64,000 nt of DNA from Gammaproteobacteria bacterium (GTDB taxonomy: Bacteria; Pseudomonadota; Gammaproteobacteria; Pseudomonadales; Pseudomonadaceae): contig JAAYFI010000051.1 of NCBI GenBank assembly GCA_012728315.1, positions 1 through 64,000 on the forward strand, read 5' to 3'. Under the pieces are notes generated by a model. The model saw only the letters and a list, made by a program, of their open reading frames with translations, was not told where the DNA came from and made no database searches. The position numbers were made by a program, and so were the translations under genes. Shown here piece after piece: positions 52,051-61,492 of this stretch (positions within the stretch are counted from its first letter, which is position 1; every line of letters begins with the position of its first letter).

Positions 52051-53223
52051 GTGTTGCAAACAGAAAAACAGTATGTGCAGTGGCAAGACAACGAGACAAC
52101 TCGCAACACCCTCTGGTTATCGGAAAGTAATCAGCCGCCGCCCGCGCGCATCGTCATTGTTGATGATCAAACCACGGCTGATGAAGCCTATCGTTTCGCT
52201 TGTGAAGGCACCTCGATGCTGTGGCGCGGTGACTTTCATAACGCGCGGCAATTACTGCAAGCACTGACTCGGCGTATTGAGCGCACTGAGCAGCGCAAAA
52301 TTAGCAAAGCGACTAAATCAGCAAAGTCTGTGTCTGACACGGCTGAGATTCCCAACTTATTTCACCAACAACGCCTAGCGCAAGCGCAGCGCGCGCGGGT
52401 GTTAAGTCGGCTGCTATTGGAATTGGATGCGGGTTACGTCAGCCGCTTGCGGCGTGCGCCTGAGTTGAGCGCAGCCTGTACTGCAGCTTTCGGTGAGTTG
52501 GACGAGCCTTGTTTGATTTCATTTCGCGACCTGCAAGGTGCTTTAGGTGCCGCGCAATGGCGAGAAAAGGGCGTACCTATTAGTGCACTGGAGCTCTCAA
52601 TTTTCCCACATTACGGCGTTTTTGCGCCGACACGCCATGAATATGTGCAATTGATGCTTGATGCAGCGCTGCCAGATCAGCATGAATTGGCTTTTGATAT
52701 TGGTACCGGTACGGGCTTATTAGCGATCATTCTTGCGCAACGTGGCGTGAAACAGGTGGTTGCCACCGATCTAAACCCGCGCGCTTTAGCTTGTGCTGCA
52801 GATAATTTGCAACGCTTAGAACTCACCAGCGTTGAGTTGCAACAAGCCGACTTGTTCCCCACGCAGCAGCCGTTAGCTAACCTGATTGTCTGCAACCCAC
52901 CTTGGCTGCCAGCCAAACCCAGCTCACCGCTGGAATATGCCGTCTACGATGCCAAGAGCGCCATGTTGCGCGGCTTTCTGCAGGGTGCCCCCAAGCATTT
53001 AGCGCCGCAGGGTGAAGTTTGGTTGATCCTTTCTGATCTAGCCGAGCACTTGCAACTGCGTACTCGCGAAGAGTTGCTCGGTTGGTTTGCAGAGGCGGGT
53101 TTAACCGTGAAATACCGTCTCGACACCCAACCTAAACACGGCCGCAGTCAAGATGAGAGTGATCCGTTGTATGCCGCGCGTAGTGCTGAAGTGACGTCGT
53201 TGTGGTGTTTGTGTCCGCAATAG
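52051..53223 (+). CDS. Class I SAM-dependent methyltransferase (MTS/PrmC-like)
   Basis: 390-aa protein. The N-terminal 180 residues are a separate domain of unknown kind; the C-terminal half is a Rossmann methyltransferase with motif I AFDIGTGTGLL (residues 214-224), acidic ATDLNPRA (238-245) and the catalytic NPPW (282-285) typical of N-methylation of Gln, Asn or nucleobases. This resembles RsmC/RlmG/PrmC relatives but the substrate is unknown. GTG 52051 lies 8 nt after AAGGG. It is divergent from the acylase gene. Confidence 0.82.
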   Translation: MLQTEKQYVQWQDNETTRNTLWLSESNQPPPARIVIVDDQTTADEAYRFACEGTSMLWRGDFHNARQLLQALTRRIERTEQRKISKATKSAKSVSDTAEIPNLFHQQRLAQAQRARVLSRLLLELDAGYVSRLRRAPELSAACTAAFGELDEPCLISFRDLQGALGAAQWREKGVPISALELSIFPHYGVFAPTRHEYVQLMLDAALPDQHELAFDIGTGTGLLAIILAQRGVKQVVATDLNPRALACAADNLQRLELTSVELQQADLFPTQQPLANLIVCNPPWLPAKPSSPLEYAVYDAKSAMLRGFLQGAPKHLAPQGEVWLILSDLAEHLQLRTREELLGWFAEAGLTVKYRLDTQPKHGRSQDESDPLYAARSAEVTSLWCLCPQ

Positions 53224-53349
53224 CTGAAGACGTTCTAGCTGATGCACTGGTGATTGGCGGGCTGAGTAATTTTTTAAATCTATAGGTAAGCCCCCCATTG
53301 ACCCACGACAAGGCGCTTTTTGCTTGCTTAGTTAAACTCAGTTGATAAT

Positions 53350-53370
53350 GTTGCACATGCTATGTGCAAC
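53350..53370 (+). promoter_or_regulatory. Perfect hairpin in the nifJ leader
   Basis: 9-bp perfect inverted repeat GTTGCACAT-GCT-ATGTGCAAC, ending 10 bp before the GAGGAG ribosome site. It could be an operator or a leader hairpin. A partial ANR-like site (TTGACCCACGACAA, 53298-53311) lies upstream but is weak. Confidence 0.4.
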
Positions 53371-53392
53371 GGCGTTAAGTGAGGAGTTAAAT

Positions 53393-56300
53393 ATGCAAGC
53401 ATCCCGTTGGTTGATGATTGACGGCAATGAAGCCACCGCAACGATTGCCCACCGTTTAAGTGAAGTCTGTGCGATTTATCCGATTACCCCGGCTTCGGCG
53501 ATGGGTGAGTGGGCGGATGAGTGGTCGGCGCAGGGGCGCACTAACCTTTGGGGTACGGTCCCGCATATCGTTGAAATGCAAAGTGAAGGCGGTGCGGCGG
53601 GTGCGGTGCATGGCGCTTTGCAGTTGGGCAGTTTAGCCACCACTTTTACCGCTTCGCAGGGATTGTTGTTAATGATCCCCAATATGTACAAAATTGCCGG
53701 CGAACTCACGCCCATGGTGCTGCATGTGGCAGCGCGCTCTTTAGCCTGTCAGGCCTTGTCGATTTTTGGTGATCACAGTGATGTGATGGCGGTCCGCCAG
53801 ACCGGTTTTGCCATGCTCTGTGCCGGTTCTGTGCAAGAGGCGATGGATTTTGCGGTGATATCCCATGCCGCGACCTTGATTGGCCGCTTGCCTGTTTTGC
53901 ATTTCTTTGATGGTTTCCGCACTTCCCATGAAGTGGCCAAAATTCAAGCGGTTGAAGATAATGTGCTGCACGCGCTGATTTCCCAAGAAGCCTTGCATGC
54001 CCATCGTGCCCGCGCCATGAGTCCGGATCATCCGGTGCTGCGTGGTACCGCGCAAAACCCTGATGTGTATTTCCAAGGCCGTGAGACGGTCAATAAATTT
54101 TACTTAGCTTTTCCAGAACTGGTGCAGCAGCTGATGGATCAGTTTGCTGAGCTGACCGGTCGCCACTATAAATTATTTGAATACCACGGCGCCGTAGATG
54201 CTGAGCGGGTGATTATCCTGATGGGCTCTGGCGCAGAAACCGTGCATGAGACGGTGGATTATCTGCAGGCGCAAGGTGAAAAGGTTGGTGTGTTGCGGGT
54301 GCGCCTGTATCGGCCGCTGGATGCGCAGGCGTTATTGGCTGCGTTACCGAGCAGCGTAAAACAGATTGCCGTGCTTGATCGCACCAAAGAGCCGGGCTCG
54401 GATGGCGAGCCGCTGTATAAAGATGTGATCAGCGCTTTGGCGCAAGCGCAGATGCAAGGCAATAGCCCCTTTGCTGAGCTGCCGAAAGTCATTGGTGGGC
54501 GCTATGGTTTATCCTCTAAAGAATTTACCCCTGGCATGGTTGCGGCGATCTTTACCGAGTTGCAGCAACCGCAGCCGAAAAACGGCTTTACCATTGGTAT
54601 CTATGATGATGTCACCCATACCAGTTTGGCGTGGGATGAACATTGGCATACCGATGCGCATCAAGGTTCAGTGCAGGCGCTGTTTTATGGTTTGGGTTCC
54701 GACGGTACCGTGAGTGCCAATAAAAACTCGATTAAAATTATTGGTGAAACCACTGATTTATATGCGCAAGGCTATTTCGTCTATGACTCGAAAAAGTCCG
54801 GTGCGATGACTGTTTCGCATTTGCGTTTTGGCCCACAGCCGATCCGTTCCACCTATTTAATCGGTGATCATCAAGCGCAGTTTATTGCCTGCCATCAGCC
54901 GCAGTTTATTGAGCGTTTTGAGATGCTGGATAAAGCCGCCGAGGGTGCGGTGTTTTTGCTCAATACCGCGCATCCGGTCGATCAGGTGTGGGATGAACTG
55001 CCACGGCGCATGCAAGAACAGATCATTGAAAAACATATCCGCGTGTATTGCATTGACGCTTACGCGGTGGCGCAGCAAGCCAATATGGGTAAGCGCATCA
55101 ATACCATTATGCAGACCTGCTTCTTTGCCATCTCTGGGGTATTGCCCCGTGAACAGGCCATTACGGCGATTAAAGAAGCGGTGCAAAACACCTACGGTAG
55201 CAAAGGGCAGAGCATCATCGACTTTAACTTCCGCGCCATTGATGCCGCGCTTGCCAGTCTGCATGAAATGCCCGTACCCAGTGCGCCGACCAGCACCTTT
55301 GAACGTCCGCCCTTGGTGGATGAAAACGCCCCAGACTTTATTGGCCGCTTTACTGCGCGCTTGATTGCCGGTGAGGGTGATCGCGTGCCGGTGAGTATGA
55401 TGCCGGTGGATGGCAGTTTCCCCTTGGGCAGTGCTGCTTATGAAAAACGTAAACTCGCTTTAGAAATTCCAGTCTGGGATCAAGACCTCTGTACCCAGTG
55501 CGGTAAGTGTCCAATGGTCTGCCCGCATGCGGCGATTCGCAGCAAATTGGTGCCGAAAGATTTAGTTGCAGATGCGCCAGACAGCTTTAAATCGCATCAG
55601 GTTTTGGGTCGTGATTACCCACAAGACCATGTGATGATGTATCAAGTCTCCCCTGATGACTGCACCGGTTGTGGTTTGTGTGTGGATATTTGCCCGATCC
55701 GCGATAAATCCAATGCTTCGCATAAAGCGCTGAATATGCAGCCCATTGAGCCGATTCACGCGCAAGAGCAGGAGAACTGGCAGTTCTTTGAAGCCTTGCC
55801 TGAATACGATCGTAGCGTGGTGAAACAGACCACCATTAAAGGTGCGATGTTGCTGCAGCCGCTGTTTGAGTTCTCGGGCGCGTGCGTGGGTTGTGGTGAA
55901 ACGCCGTACTTGAAACTAGCGACCCAGTTGTTTGGTGACCGCATGGTGGTGGCCAATGCCACCGGTTGCTCATCGATTTATGGTGCGAACTTGCCCACTA
56001 CGCCATGGACGGTGAACGCCGAAGGCCGTGGTCCAGCCTGGAATAACTCACTATTTGAAGACAACGCTGAGTTTGGCTTAGGCATGCGCATCGCCATTGA
56101 CCAACAAGAAGCCTACGCCAAAGAGTTGCTGGAAGAATTACGCGACAGCATCGGCAGTGAGTTGGTCGATGCGTTACTCACGGCTGAGCAAAACACTGAA
56201 CAAGAGATTGCCGAGCAGCGCCTGCGCGTGGCGCAACTTAAACAGCGTTTAGCAGAGTTAAGCGATGAGCCGCGCGCTCTAGAGTTGTTAACCGTTGCCG

Positions 56301-56998
56301 AACAGCTGGTGGTGCGCAGCGTGTGGATTATTGGTGGCGATGGCTGGGCCTATGACATTGGCTATGGTGGCTTGGACCATGTGTTGGCGTCGGGTCGTAA
56401 TGTCAATATCTTGGTGTTGGATACCGAGGTGTACTCCAATACCGGCGGCCAGACCTCCAAAGCCACGCCGCGTGGTGCGGTTGCCAAATTCTCCAATGCC
56501 GGTAAACCAACAGCCAAGAAAGACTTGGCCATGCTCGCCATGGGCTATGAAAATGTCTATGTCGCTAAAGTGGCTTATGGCGCGAAAGATACACAAACCC
56601 TGCGCGCCTTTATTGATGCTGCAGCCCATGATGGCCCGTCACTGATTATTGCCTACTCACCTTGTATCGCCCACGGGGTGGATTTAACCCATAACCACCG
56701 TCAGCAAAACTTAGCGGTGAAAAGTGGGCACTGGCCGTTATTTCGCTACGAGCCCTCCCGCGCTGAGAAGGGCTTAAACCCTTTACGTTTAGATTCGGCT
56801 GCGCCGTCGATTGATTACACTGATTTTAGCTCCACTGAGACACGCTTCAGTATGCTCAACCGCACCTATCCAGAAGCGGCCAAGCTGTATCAAAAACAAG
56901 CGCAAGAGGATGTAATCGCGCGCTTTGCCCATTATCAGTCGCTGGCGGATTTGCCCGGTGCTGCAGATTTAGAGAAAAAGGAGTCCGCTGATGATTGA
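53393..56998 (+). CDS. nifJ: Pyruvate:ferredoxin (flavodoxin) oxidoreductase
   Basis: 1201-aa single-chain PFOR that oxidises pyruvate plus CoA to acetyl-CoA and CO2 with TPP and three 4Fe-4S clusters, reducing ferredoxin or flavodoxin. Pyrimidine domain (about 1-250; YPITPASAMGEWADEW), transketolase-C-like and gamma domains (to about 660), ferredoxin domain with C700xxC703xxC706xxxC710 and C757xxC760xxC763xxxC767, then the TPP domain (CVGCGETPYLK, ATGCSSIYG, GGDGWAYDIGYGGLDH, TEVYSNTGGQ). ATG 53393 has GAGGAG 6 nt upstream. Oxygen-sensitive in most bacteria, which suggests low-oxygen use here. Confidence 0.95.
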   Translation: MQASRWLMIDGNEATATIAHRLSEVCAIYPITPASAMGEWADEWSAQGRTNLWGTVPHIVEMQSEGGAAGAVHGALQLGSLATTFTASQGLLLMIPNMYKIAGELTPMVLHVAARSLACQALSIFGDHSDVMAVRQTGFAMLCAGSVQEAMDFAVISHAATLIGRLPVLHFFDGFRTSHEVAKIQAVEDNVLHALISQEALHAHRARAMSPDHPVLRGTAQNPDVYFQGRETVNKFYLAFPELVQQLMDQFAELTGRHYKLFEYHGAVDAERVIILMGSGAETVHETVDYLQAQGEKVGVLRVRLYRPLDAQALLAALPSSVKQIAVLDRTKEPGSDGEPLYKDVISALAQAQMQGNSPFAELPKVIGGRYGLSSKEFTPGMVAAIFTELQQPQPKNGFTIGIYDDVTHTSLAWDEHWHTDAHQGSVQALFYGLGSDGTVSANKNSIKIIGETTDLYAQGYFVYDSKKSGAMTVSHLRFGPQPIRSTYLIGDHQAQFIACHQPQFIERFEMLDKAAEGAVFLLNTAHPVDQVWDELPRRMQEQIIEKHIRVYCIDAYAVAQQANMGKRINTIMQTCFFAISGVLPREQAITAIKEAVQNTYGSKGQSIIDFNFRAIDAALASLHEMPVPSAPTSTFERPPLVDENAPDFIGRFTARLIAGEGDRVPVSMMPVDGSFPLGSAAYEKRKLALEIPVWDQDLCTQCGKCPMVCPHAAIRSKLVPKDLVADAPDSFKSHQVLGRDYPQDHVMMYQVSPDDCTGCGLCVDICPIRDKSNASHKALNMQPIEPIHAQEQENWQFFEALPEYDRSVVKQTTIKGAMLLQPLFEFSGACVGCGETPYLKLATQLFGDRMVVANATGCSSIYGANLPTTPWTVNAEGRGPAWNNSLFEDNAEFGLGMRIAIDQQEAYAKELLEELRDSIGSELVDALLTAEQNTEQEIAEQRLRVAQLKQRLAELSDEPRALELLTVAEQLVVRSVWIIGGDGWAYDIGYGGLDHVLASGRNVNILVLDTEVYSNTGGQTSKATPRGAVAKFSNAGKPTAKKDLAMLAMGYENVYVAKVAYGAKDTQTLRAFIDAAAHDGPSLIIAYSPCIAHGVDLTHNHRQQNLAVKSGHWPLFRYEPSRAEKGLNPLRLDSAAPSIDYTDFSSTETRFSMLNRTYPEAAKLYQKQAQEDVIARFAHYQSLADLPGAADLEKKESADD

Positions 56999-58010
56999 TT
57001 TATCCACTGAGTATTTAGGTCTGAAGCTGAAAAATCCGCTGGTGCCATCCTCTTCGCCACTGACCGGTGATTTAGACAGCGCCCGTGAGTTGGAAGATGC
57101 GGGCGCCAGTGCCTTGGTTCTGCCGTCGTTATTTGAAGAAAGTATCTTGGCCAGCGAAGCCGCAGCCGCACGCTTTTTACATGAGCAGGATATTGGCTTT
57201 AGTGAAGCCGGAAGTTTCTTACCCATTCCTGATGATTCAATCTATCGCAGCGAGCTGGATGAGTATCTCGAGTACATTCAGGCGTTAAAAGGCAGCCTGT
57301 CGATTCCAGTGATTGCCAGTCTCAATGGGATTTCTACTGAAGGCTGGACCCGTTATGGCAAGCAGTTGCAAGAAGCGGGGACTGATGCGCTGGAGCTGAA
57401 TGTTTATTATGTTGCAGCGGATATTTTTGAGTCGGGCGCTGAGGTGGAAGCGCGCTATCTCAATGTGCTGCGTGAGCTTAAACAACATGTAACAGTGCCG
57501 GTCACCATGAAGCTGTCCTCGCAGTTCAGCTCAGTGGGGCATTTTGTGCGCAGTTTGCAGGAGGCCGGCGCGCAAGGAGTGTCCTTGTTTAACCGCTTTT
57601 ATCAGCCGGATATTGACCTGCTGACCCGTGAAGTGGTGCCGACCATCAGCTTGTCGTCTTCCTATGAAAACCTGCTGCGCATCCATTGGGTTGCCACTTT
57701 GTTTGGCAAGGTGGATTTATCTTTGGCGGTGACAGGTGGCATTCATACTGCAGAGGATGCGCTGAAAGCCTTAATGGCGGGCGCGGATGTGACCCATTTG
57801 TGCAGCGTGTTATTGCAGCAAGGCCCACAGGTGATCAGCGAGATTGAGCAGGGCATGCGTGCCTGGATGGCTGAGCATGAGTATGAATCGGTACAGCAGC
57901 TTAAAGGCAGTGTCTGCCGCGATCGTGCGATTGATCCCAGCGCCTATGATCGCGCCAACTATGTGCAGGTGATGCACAGTCATCGCAGTGCTAAAGGGGT
58001 GTGGCGCTAA
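56991..58010 (+). CDS. Dihydroorotate dehydrogenase-like flavoprotein
   Basis: 339-aa FMN-binding TIM-barrel protein of the DHOD-like class: LGLKLKNPLVPSSSPLTGD near the N-terminus, ALELNVYY and SLFNRFYQPDIDL in the middle, VTGGIHTAEDALKALMAGAD near the FMN phosphate site. It overlaps nifJ by 8 bp, so the two are translationally coupled; DHOD-like genes beside nifJ occur in several bacteria. The usual DHOD catalytic Ser/Cys environment is altered, so it need not act on dihydroorotate and may serve the PFOR electron path. This last point is inference. Confidence 0.85.
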   Translation: MIDLSTEYLGLKLKNPLVPSSSPLTGDLDSARELEDAGASALVLPSLFEESILASEAAAARFLHEQDIGFSEAGSFLPIPDDSIYRSELDEYLEYIQALKGSLSIPVIASLNGISTEGWTRYGKQLQEAGTDALELNVYYVAADIFESGAEVEARYLNVLRELKQHVTVPVTMKLSSQFSSVGHFVRSLQEAGAQGVSLFNRFYQPDIDLLTREVVPTISLSSSYENLLRIHWVATLFGKVDLSLAVTGGIHTAEDALKALMAGADVTHLCSVLLQQGPQVISEIEQGMRAWMAEHEYESVQQLKGSVCRDRAIDPSAYDRANYVQVMHSHRSAKGVWR

Positions 58011-58550
58011 GTTGCTTGCTGCAGCCTAGCACCTTTGTGGCAGTTCTTAGACCTTGCATGGTTATCCACAGAAGCTGTGGATAACTGTGTGGGTAAGATG
58101 GTTGCAAATGGCTACAAGGCTGATGCTGTGGGGCTGTAACTTAAATTGATGAAAAATCAAACGTTATAAAAAATCCTTTGTAATCAATATGTTAAGCATT
58201 TTTTCATTTAATCAAATGATGTCTGTCAGAAAAATAATAAATACAAAAGTCAACCATAAAAATGTGGACAAGTTTCTTGTTTTATTATGAAAAGAGGTTG
58301 ACAACAGCCTTTTGGCAGCGCTAAAGGCGTGTTGCTTTTAACTTATCGCTGGCTTGTGTCGAGCAATCACTAGAGTAGCCAGTTGTGCGCTCTAGATGCG
58401 ATTGTTGGCAGCGAGCTATCCTTTGTCCTGTGCTTGGGTTAAATCTTTGGCATAGCTGCGCTGCTGCTGCGGTCTTTACAAGCTAAGCGCACTAAAGCGT
58501 AGTATATTGTTAGGCATACCACTTAATTTAGATTTAAAGCGTAGCGGAAC
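58011..58550. other. 540-bp non-coding, partly AT-rich region upstream of clpS
   Basis: Holds a pair of DnaA boxes (listed separately), then about 130 bp of very AT-rich DNA (58140-58265), a third DnaA-like box TGTGGACAA (58263-58271) and an ordinary stretch before clpS. In other pseudomonads cspD often lies next to clpS; no cold-shock gene is present here. No tRNA or open frame was found. Confidence 0.6.
58061..58085. promoter_or_regulatory. Inverted pair of consensus DnaA boxes
   Basis: GTTATCCACA (58061-58070) and TGTGGATAAC (58076-58085) form a perfect 10-bp inverted repeat with a 5-nt centre; each contains TTATCCACA, a perfect DnaA box. A third box with one change lies at 58263-58271. 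They are placed after a gene end and far from any visible dnaA gene. Confidence 0.6.
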
Positions 58551-58889
58551 ATGACAGTTAATCCTTTAAACCCTGAGCATTTTGAGCAATATGACGATGA
58601 TGTCGCGACAGCATCGGTAAAACCTGAGTTACAGCCGCCACCGATGTATCGAGTCATTATGTTGAACGATGACTACACGCCGATGGATTTTGTTGTGGAG
58701 GTGCTTGAAACTTTTTTTGCGATGAACCGTGAGCAGTCGACACAGACTATGTTGGCCGTGCATCATCAAGGACAAGCTGTATGTGGCATCTACACCCGTG
58801 ATATTGCTGAAACCAAAGCACATCAGGTAATCCAATATGCACGGGATTGTAACCATCCTCTATTATGTGAAATAGAGAAAGACGCATAA
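58551..58889 (+). CDS. clpS: ATP-dependent Clp protease adaptor ClpS
   Basis: 112-aa N-degron adaptor that hands proteins with destabilising N-terminal residues to ClpAP. Flexible N-terminal tail (1-28), then the core fold with the substrate-pocket segment [12 protein letters not shown] (residues 37-48) and the conserved hydrophobic pocket residues of VEVLETFF. It lies 30 bp before clpA, as in most proteobacteria. Confidence 0.96.
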   Translation: MTVNPLNPEHFEQYDDDVATASVKPELQPPPMYRVIMLNDDYTPMDFVVEVLETFFAMNREQSTQTMLAVHHQGQAVCGIYTRDIAETKAHQVIQYARDCNHPLLCEIEKDA

Positions 58890-58919
58890 TCAATACGCTG
58901 TTTAAAATGAGGTGAAACC

Positions 58920-61187
58920 ATGTTGAATTTAGAACTTGAGGTCACACTCAATCTGGCATTTAAAGATGCTCGCAGCAGTCGCCATGAGTATATGACGGTT
59001 GAACACCTCTTATTAGCCTTGCTGGATAACCGTGAGGCGGCAAAAGTATTGCGTGGTTGTGGTGTCAACCTAGACGTTTTACGCCATGATTTACGTACCT
59101 TTATTGATAACACTACACCTGTACTGCCGGAAACCGCCGAGGATATAGAAACTCAGCCCACACTAGGCTTTCAGCGCGTGTTACAGCGTGCAGTATTCCA
59201 TGGGCAAAGTTCCGGCAAGCAAGATGTTGGTGGTGCCAGCGTTTTGGTGGCTATTTTTAGCGAAGCTGACAGCCATGCGGTCTATTTGCTGCGGCAGCAT
59301 AATGTGCAGCGGCTCGATGTGGTCAGCTATATTTCCCATGGTAGCGATCATGAGCAGAACAGTTCCAATGCTGAAGATTCCGATGATGAGCCTATGGATG
59401 GAGCGCGCGAAACAGGCGCTAATCCTTTGCTGGCTTATGCGCAAGACTTAAATGAGCAAGCGCGCCAAGGCAAAATTGATCCTTTAATTGGCCGTGAACA
59501 CGAGCTGGAGCGCGTGGCACAAATTTTAGTGCGTCGCCGCAAAAACAATCCCTTATTGGTAGGTGAAGCTGGGGTGGGTAAGACCGCCATTGCTGAAGGC
59601 TTGGCGCGACGCATTGTTGATGGTGATGTACCAGAGATTTTACTCGATAGCGTGGTGTACTCATTGGATTTGGGTGCGCTTTTGGCTGGAACCAAATACC
59701 GAGGTGATTTTGAAAAGCGTCTGAAAGATTTGCTTAACGAATTGCGCAAACGTAAAAACGCTATTTTATTTATTGATGAAATCCATATGATTATTGGCGC
59801 TGGCGCCGCGTCAGGTGGGGTGATGGATGCCTCGAATTTACTCAAGCCGTTGTTGTCATCGGGAGAGATTCGCTGCATCGGTTCGACCACTTATCAAGAG
59901 TTTCGTGAGATTTTTGAAAAAGATCGTGCTTTAGCGCGTCGTTTTCAAAAAGTGGATATCAATGAGCCGTCAGTGGACGATACCTATAAGATTTTACAAG
60001 GCTTAAAAGAGCATTTTGAGCAGCATCACCAGATCAAATACACAGATGCAGCGCTGCGTGCAGCAGCTGAACTGGCTGCAAAGCATATTAATGATCGCTA
60101 TATGCCAGACAAAGCCATTGATGTTGTGGATGAAGCCGGTGCCTATCAGCGTTTGCAAAAAGCAGATCAGCGCGCTGAATGCATCGATGTCGCACAGATT
60201 GAAGCCGTGATCGCTAAGATTGCGCGTATACCATCACGTCAGGTGAGCAGCTCCGATAAAGAACAGCTGCGTCATTTAGAGCGAGATTTGCGCCTGACGG
60301 TGTTCGGCCAAGATGCCGCGATTAATGCGTTGGCTACAGCGATTAAACTGTCCCGAGCAGGGCTGAAATCAGCCAATAAGCCGGTTGGTTCATTTTTATT
60401 TGCCGGCCCAACAGGGGTGGGTAAAACCGAAGTGGCCAAGCAATTGGCGAACTCATTGGGCATTGATTTAGTGCGTTTTGATATGTCTGAATATATGGAA
60501 CGCCATACTGTCTCACGCTTAATTGGCGCGCCTCCAGGTTATGTTGGTTTTGATCAGGGCGGTTTGTTGACGGAGGCGATTACCAAACAGCCGCATTGTG
60601 TGCTGCTCTTAGATGAGATTGAAAAGGCCCACCCGGATGTCTTTAATCTGCTGCTACAGGTGATGGATAACGGCACTCTGACCGACAATAACGGCCGTAA
60701 AGCGGACTTTAAACATGTGATTTTGGTGATGACCACTAACGCTGGCGCTGAGTCAGCGGCACGTGCTTCGATGGGCTTTGCGGAGCAAGATCACAGCAGC
60801 GATGCTATGGCGGTGGTCAAGAAAACCTTTACGCCGGAGTTTCGCAACCGTCTGGATAGCATTATCCAATTCGGCCGCTTAAGCCCGCAAACTTTACAAT
60901 CCATCGTCGATAAATTCTTAACCGAGCTGCAAGCCCAGCTGGAAGAAAAGCGTGTGCAACTGGATGTGACGGCTGCTGCGCGTAGTTGGTTGGCTGAGCA
61001 TGGCTATGATGCGGATATGGGTGCAAGGCCCATGGCGCGCCTGATTCAAGATCATATCAAGCGACCTTTAGCCGAAGAGATTCTATTTGGTGCGCTGGCT
61101 GAGGATGGCGGTATCGCTAAAGTGGATGTTAAAGACAGTGGCTTAACATTGATCTGTGTAAAGGAACACAATGCAGAACCCGCCTAA
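58920..61187 (+). CDS. clpA: ATP-dependent Clp protease ATP-binding subunit ClpA
   Basis: 755-aa AAA+ unfoldase. Clp N-domain (1-145), D1 with Walker A GEAGVGKT (215-222), D2 with Walker A GPTGVGKT (496-503) and the D2-small domain to the end. The IGL-type ClpP-binding loop lies in D2. It unfolds substrates into ClpP, with ClpS as adaptor. The infA gene that often follows clpA in Pseudomonas is not found downstream in this window. Confidence 0.97.
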   Translation: MLNLELEVTLNLAFKDARSSRHEYMTVEHLLLALLDNREAAKVLRGCGVNLDVLRHDLRTFIDNTTPVLPETAEDIETQPTLGFQRVLQRAVFHGQSSGKQDVGGASVLVAIFSEADSHAVYLLRQHNVQRLDVVSYISHGSDHEQNSSNAEDSDDEPMDGARETGANPLLAYAQDLNEQARQGKIDPLIGREHELERVAQILVRRRKNNPLLVGEAGVGKTAIAEGLARRIVDGDVPEILLDSVVYSLDLGALLAGTKYRGDFEKRLKDLLNELRKRKNAILFIDEIHMIIGAGAASGGVMDASNLLKPLLSSGEIRCIGSTTYQEFREIFEKDRALARRFQKVDINEPSVDDTYKILQGLKEHFEQHHQIKYTDAALRAAAELAAKHINDRYMPDKAIDVVDEAGAYQRLQKADQRAECIDVAQIEAVIAKIARIPSRQVSSSDKEQLRHLERDLRLTVFGQDAAINALATAIKLSRAGLKSANKPVGSFLFAGPTGVGKTEVAKQLANSLGIDLVRFDMSEYMERHTVSRLIGAPPGYVGFDQGGLLTEAITKQPHCVLLLDEIEKAHPDVFNLLLQVMDNGTLTDNNGRKADFKHVILVMTTNAGAESAARASMGFAEQDHSSDAMAVVKKTFTPEFRNRLDSIIQFGRLSPQTLQSIVDKFLTELQAQLEEKRVQLDVTAAARSWLAEHGYDADMGARPMARLIQDHIKRPLAEEILFGALAEDGGIAKVDVKDSGLTLICVKEHNAEPA

Positions 61188-61211
61188 CATGCGTCGTGTT
61201 TTCTTATAGGC

Positions 61212-61242
61212 TGCCAAAGGTAGAAGGATTTTATCTTTGGCA
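61212..61242 (+). terminator. Hairpin after clpA (weak terminator candidate)
   Basis: 8-bp stem TGCCAAAG / CTTTGGCA with a 15-nt loop, 25 bp after the clpA stop. It lacks a clear T-tract, so it may rather protect the mRNA end. Confidence 0.35.
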
Positions 61243-61361
61243 TGCATCCTGCTTTGTAGAGAATACGAGTGTCAATAAGTTGTATCAATGTCAAAAACAC
61301 GCAATGGAGCGCCGTTAAACTAAGGTTTAAGGCGCTTCGCGACGCTATTTGATAATAGTCC

Positions 61362-61388
61362 TTTAGTTGTGGTGCTCTTTGCCGATAC
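61362..61388 (+). promoter_or_regulatory. FliA (sigma-28) promoter of the chemoreceptor gene
   Basis: TTTAGTTG, exactly 11 nt, GCCGATAC compared with consensus TAAAGTTT-N11-GCCGATAA: 5 of 8 and 7 of 8 matches. It lies about 105 bp before the receptor start, in the 305-bp gap after clpA; apart from the hairpin above, nothing else is seen in that gap. Confidence 0.7.
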
Positions 61389-61492
61389 TAAACACTGTGT
61401 AGGATAGTAATACTGTGTGCTAGTTAACAGTATGTGGTGTCGATATTGACGCAATTATTGAATGTAATTGAGCGGTTTTGGGGTTAACTATT

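Noticed and set aside
53298-53311. ANR/FNR box upstream of nifJ (TTGACCCACGACAA)
   Set aside because: The left half is acceptable but the right half matches ATCAA at only three of five positions; too weak to list as a site, though it is worth testing.
58011-58550. Chromosome replication origin
   Set aside because: DnaA boxes and AT-rich DNA are present, but there are too few boxes and no dnaA, dnaN, rpmH or parAB neighbours.
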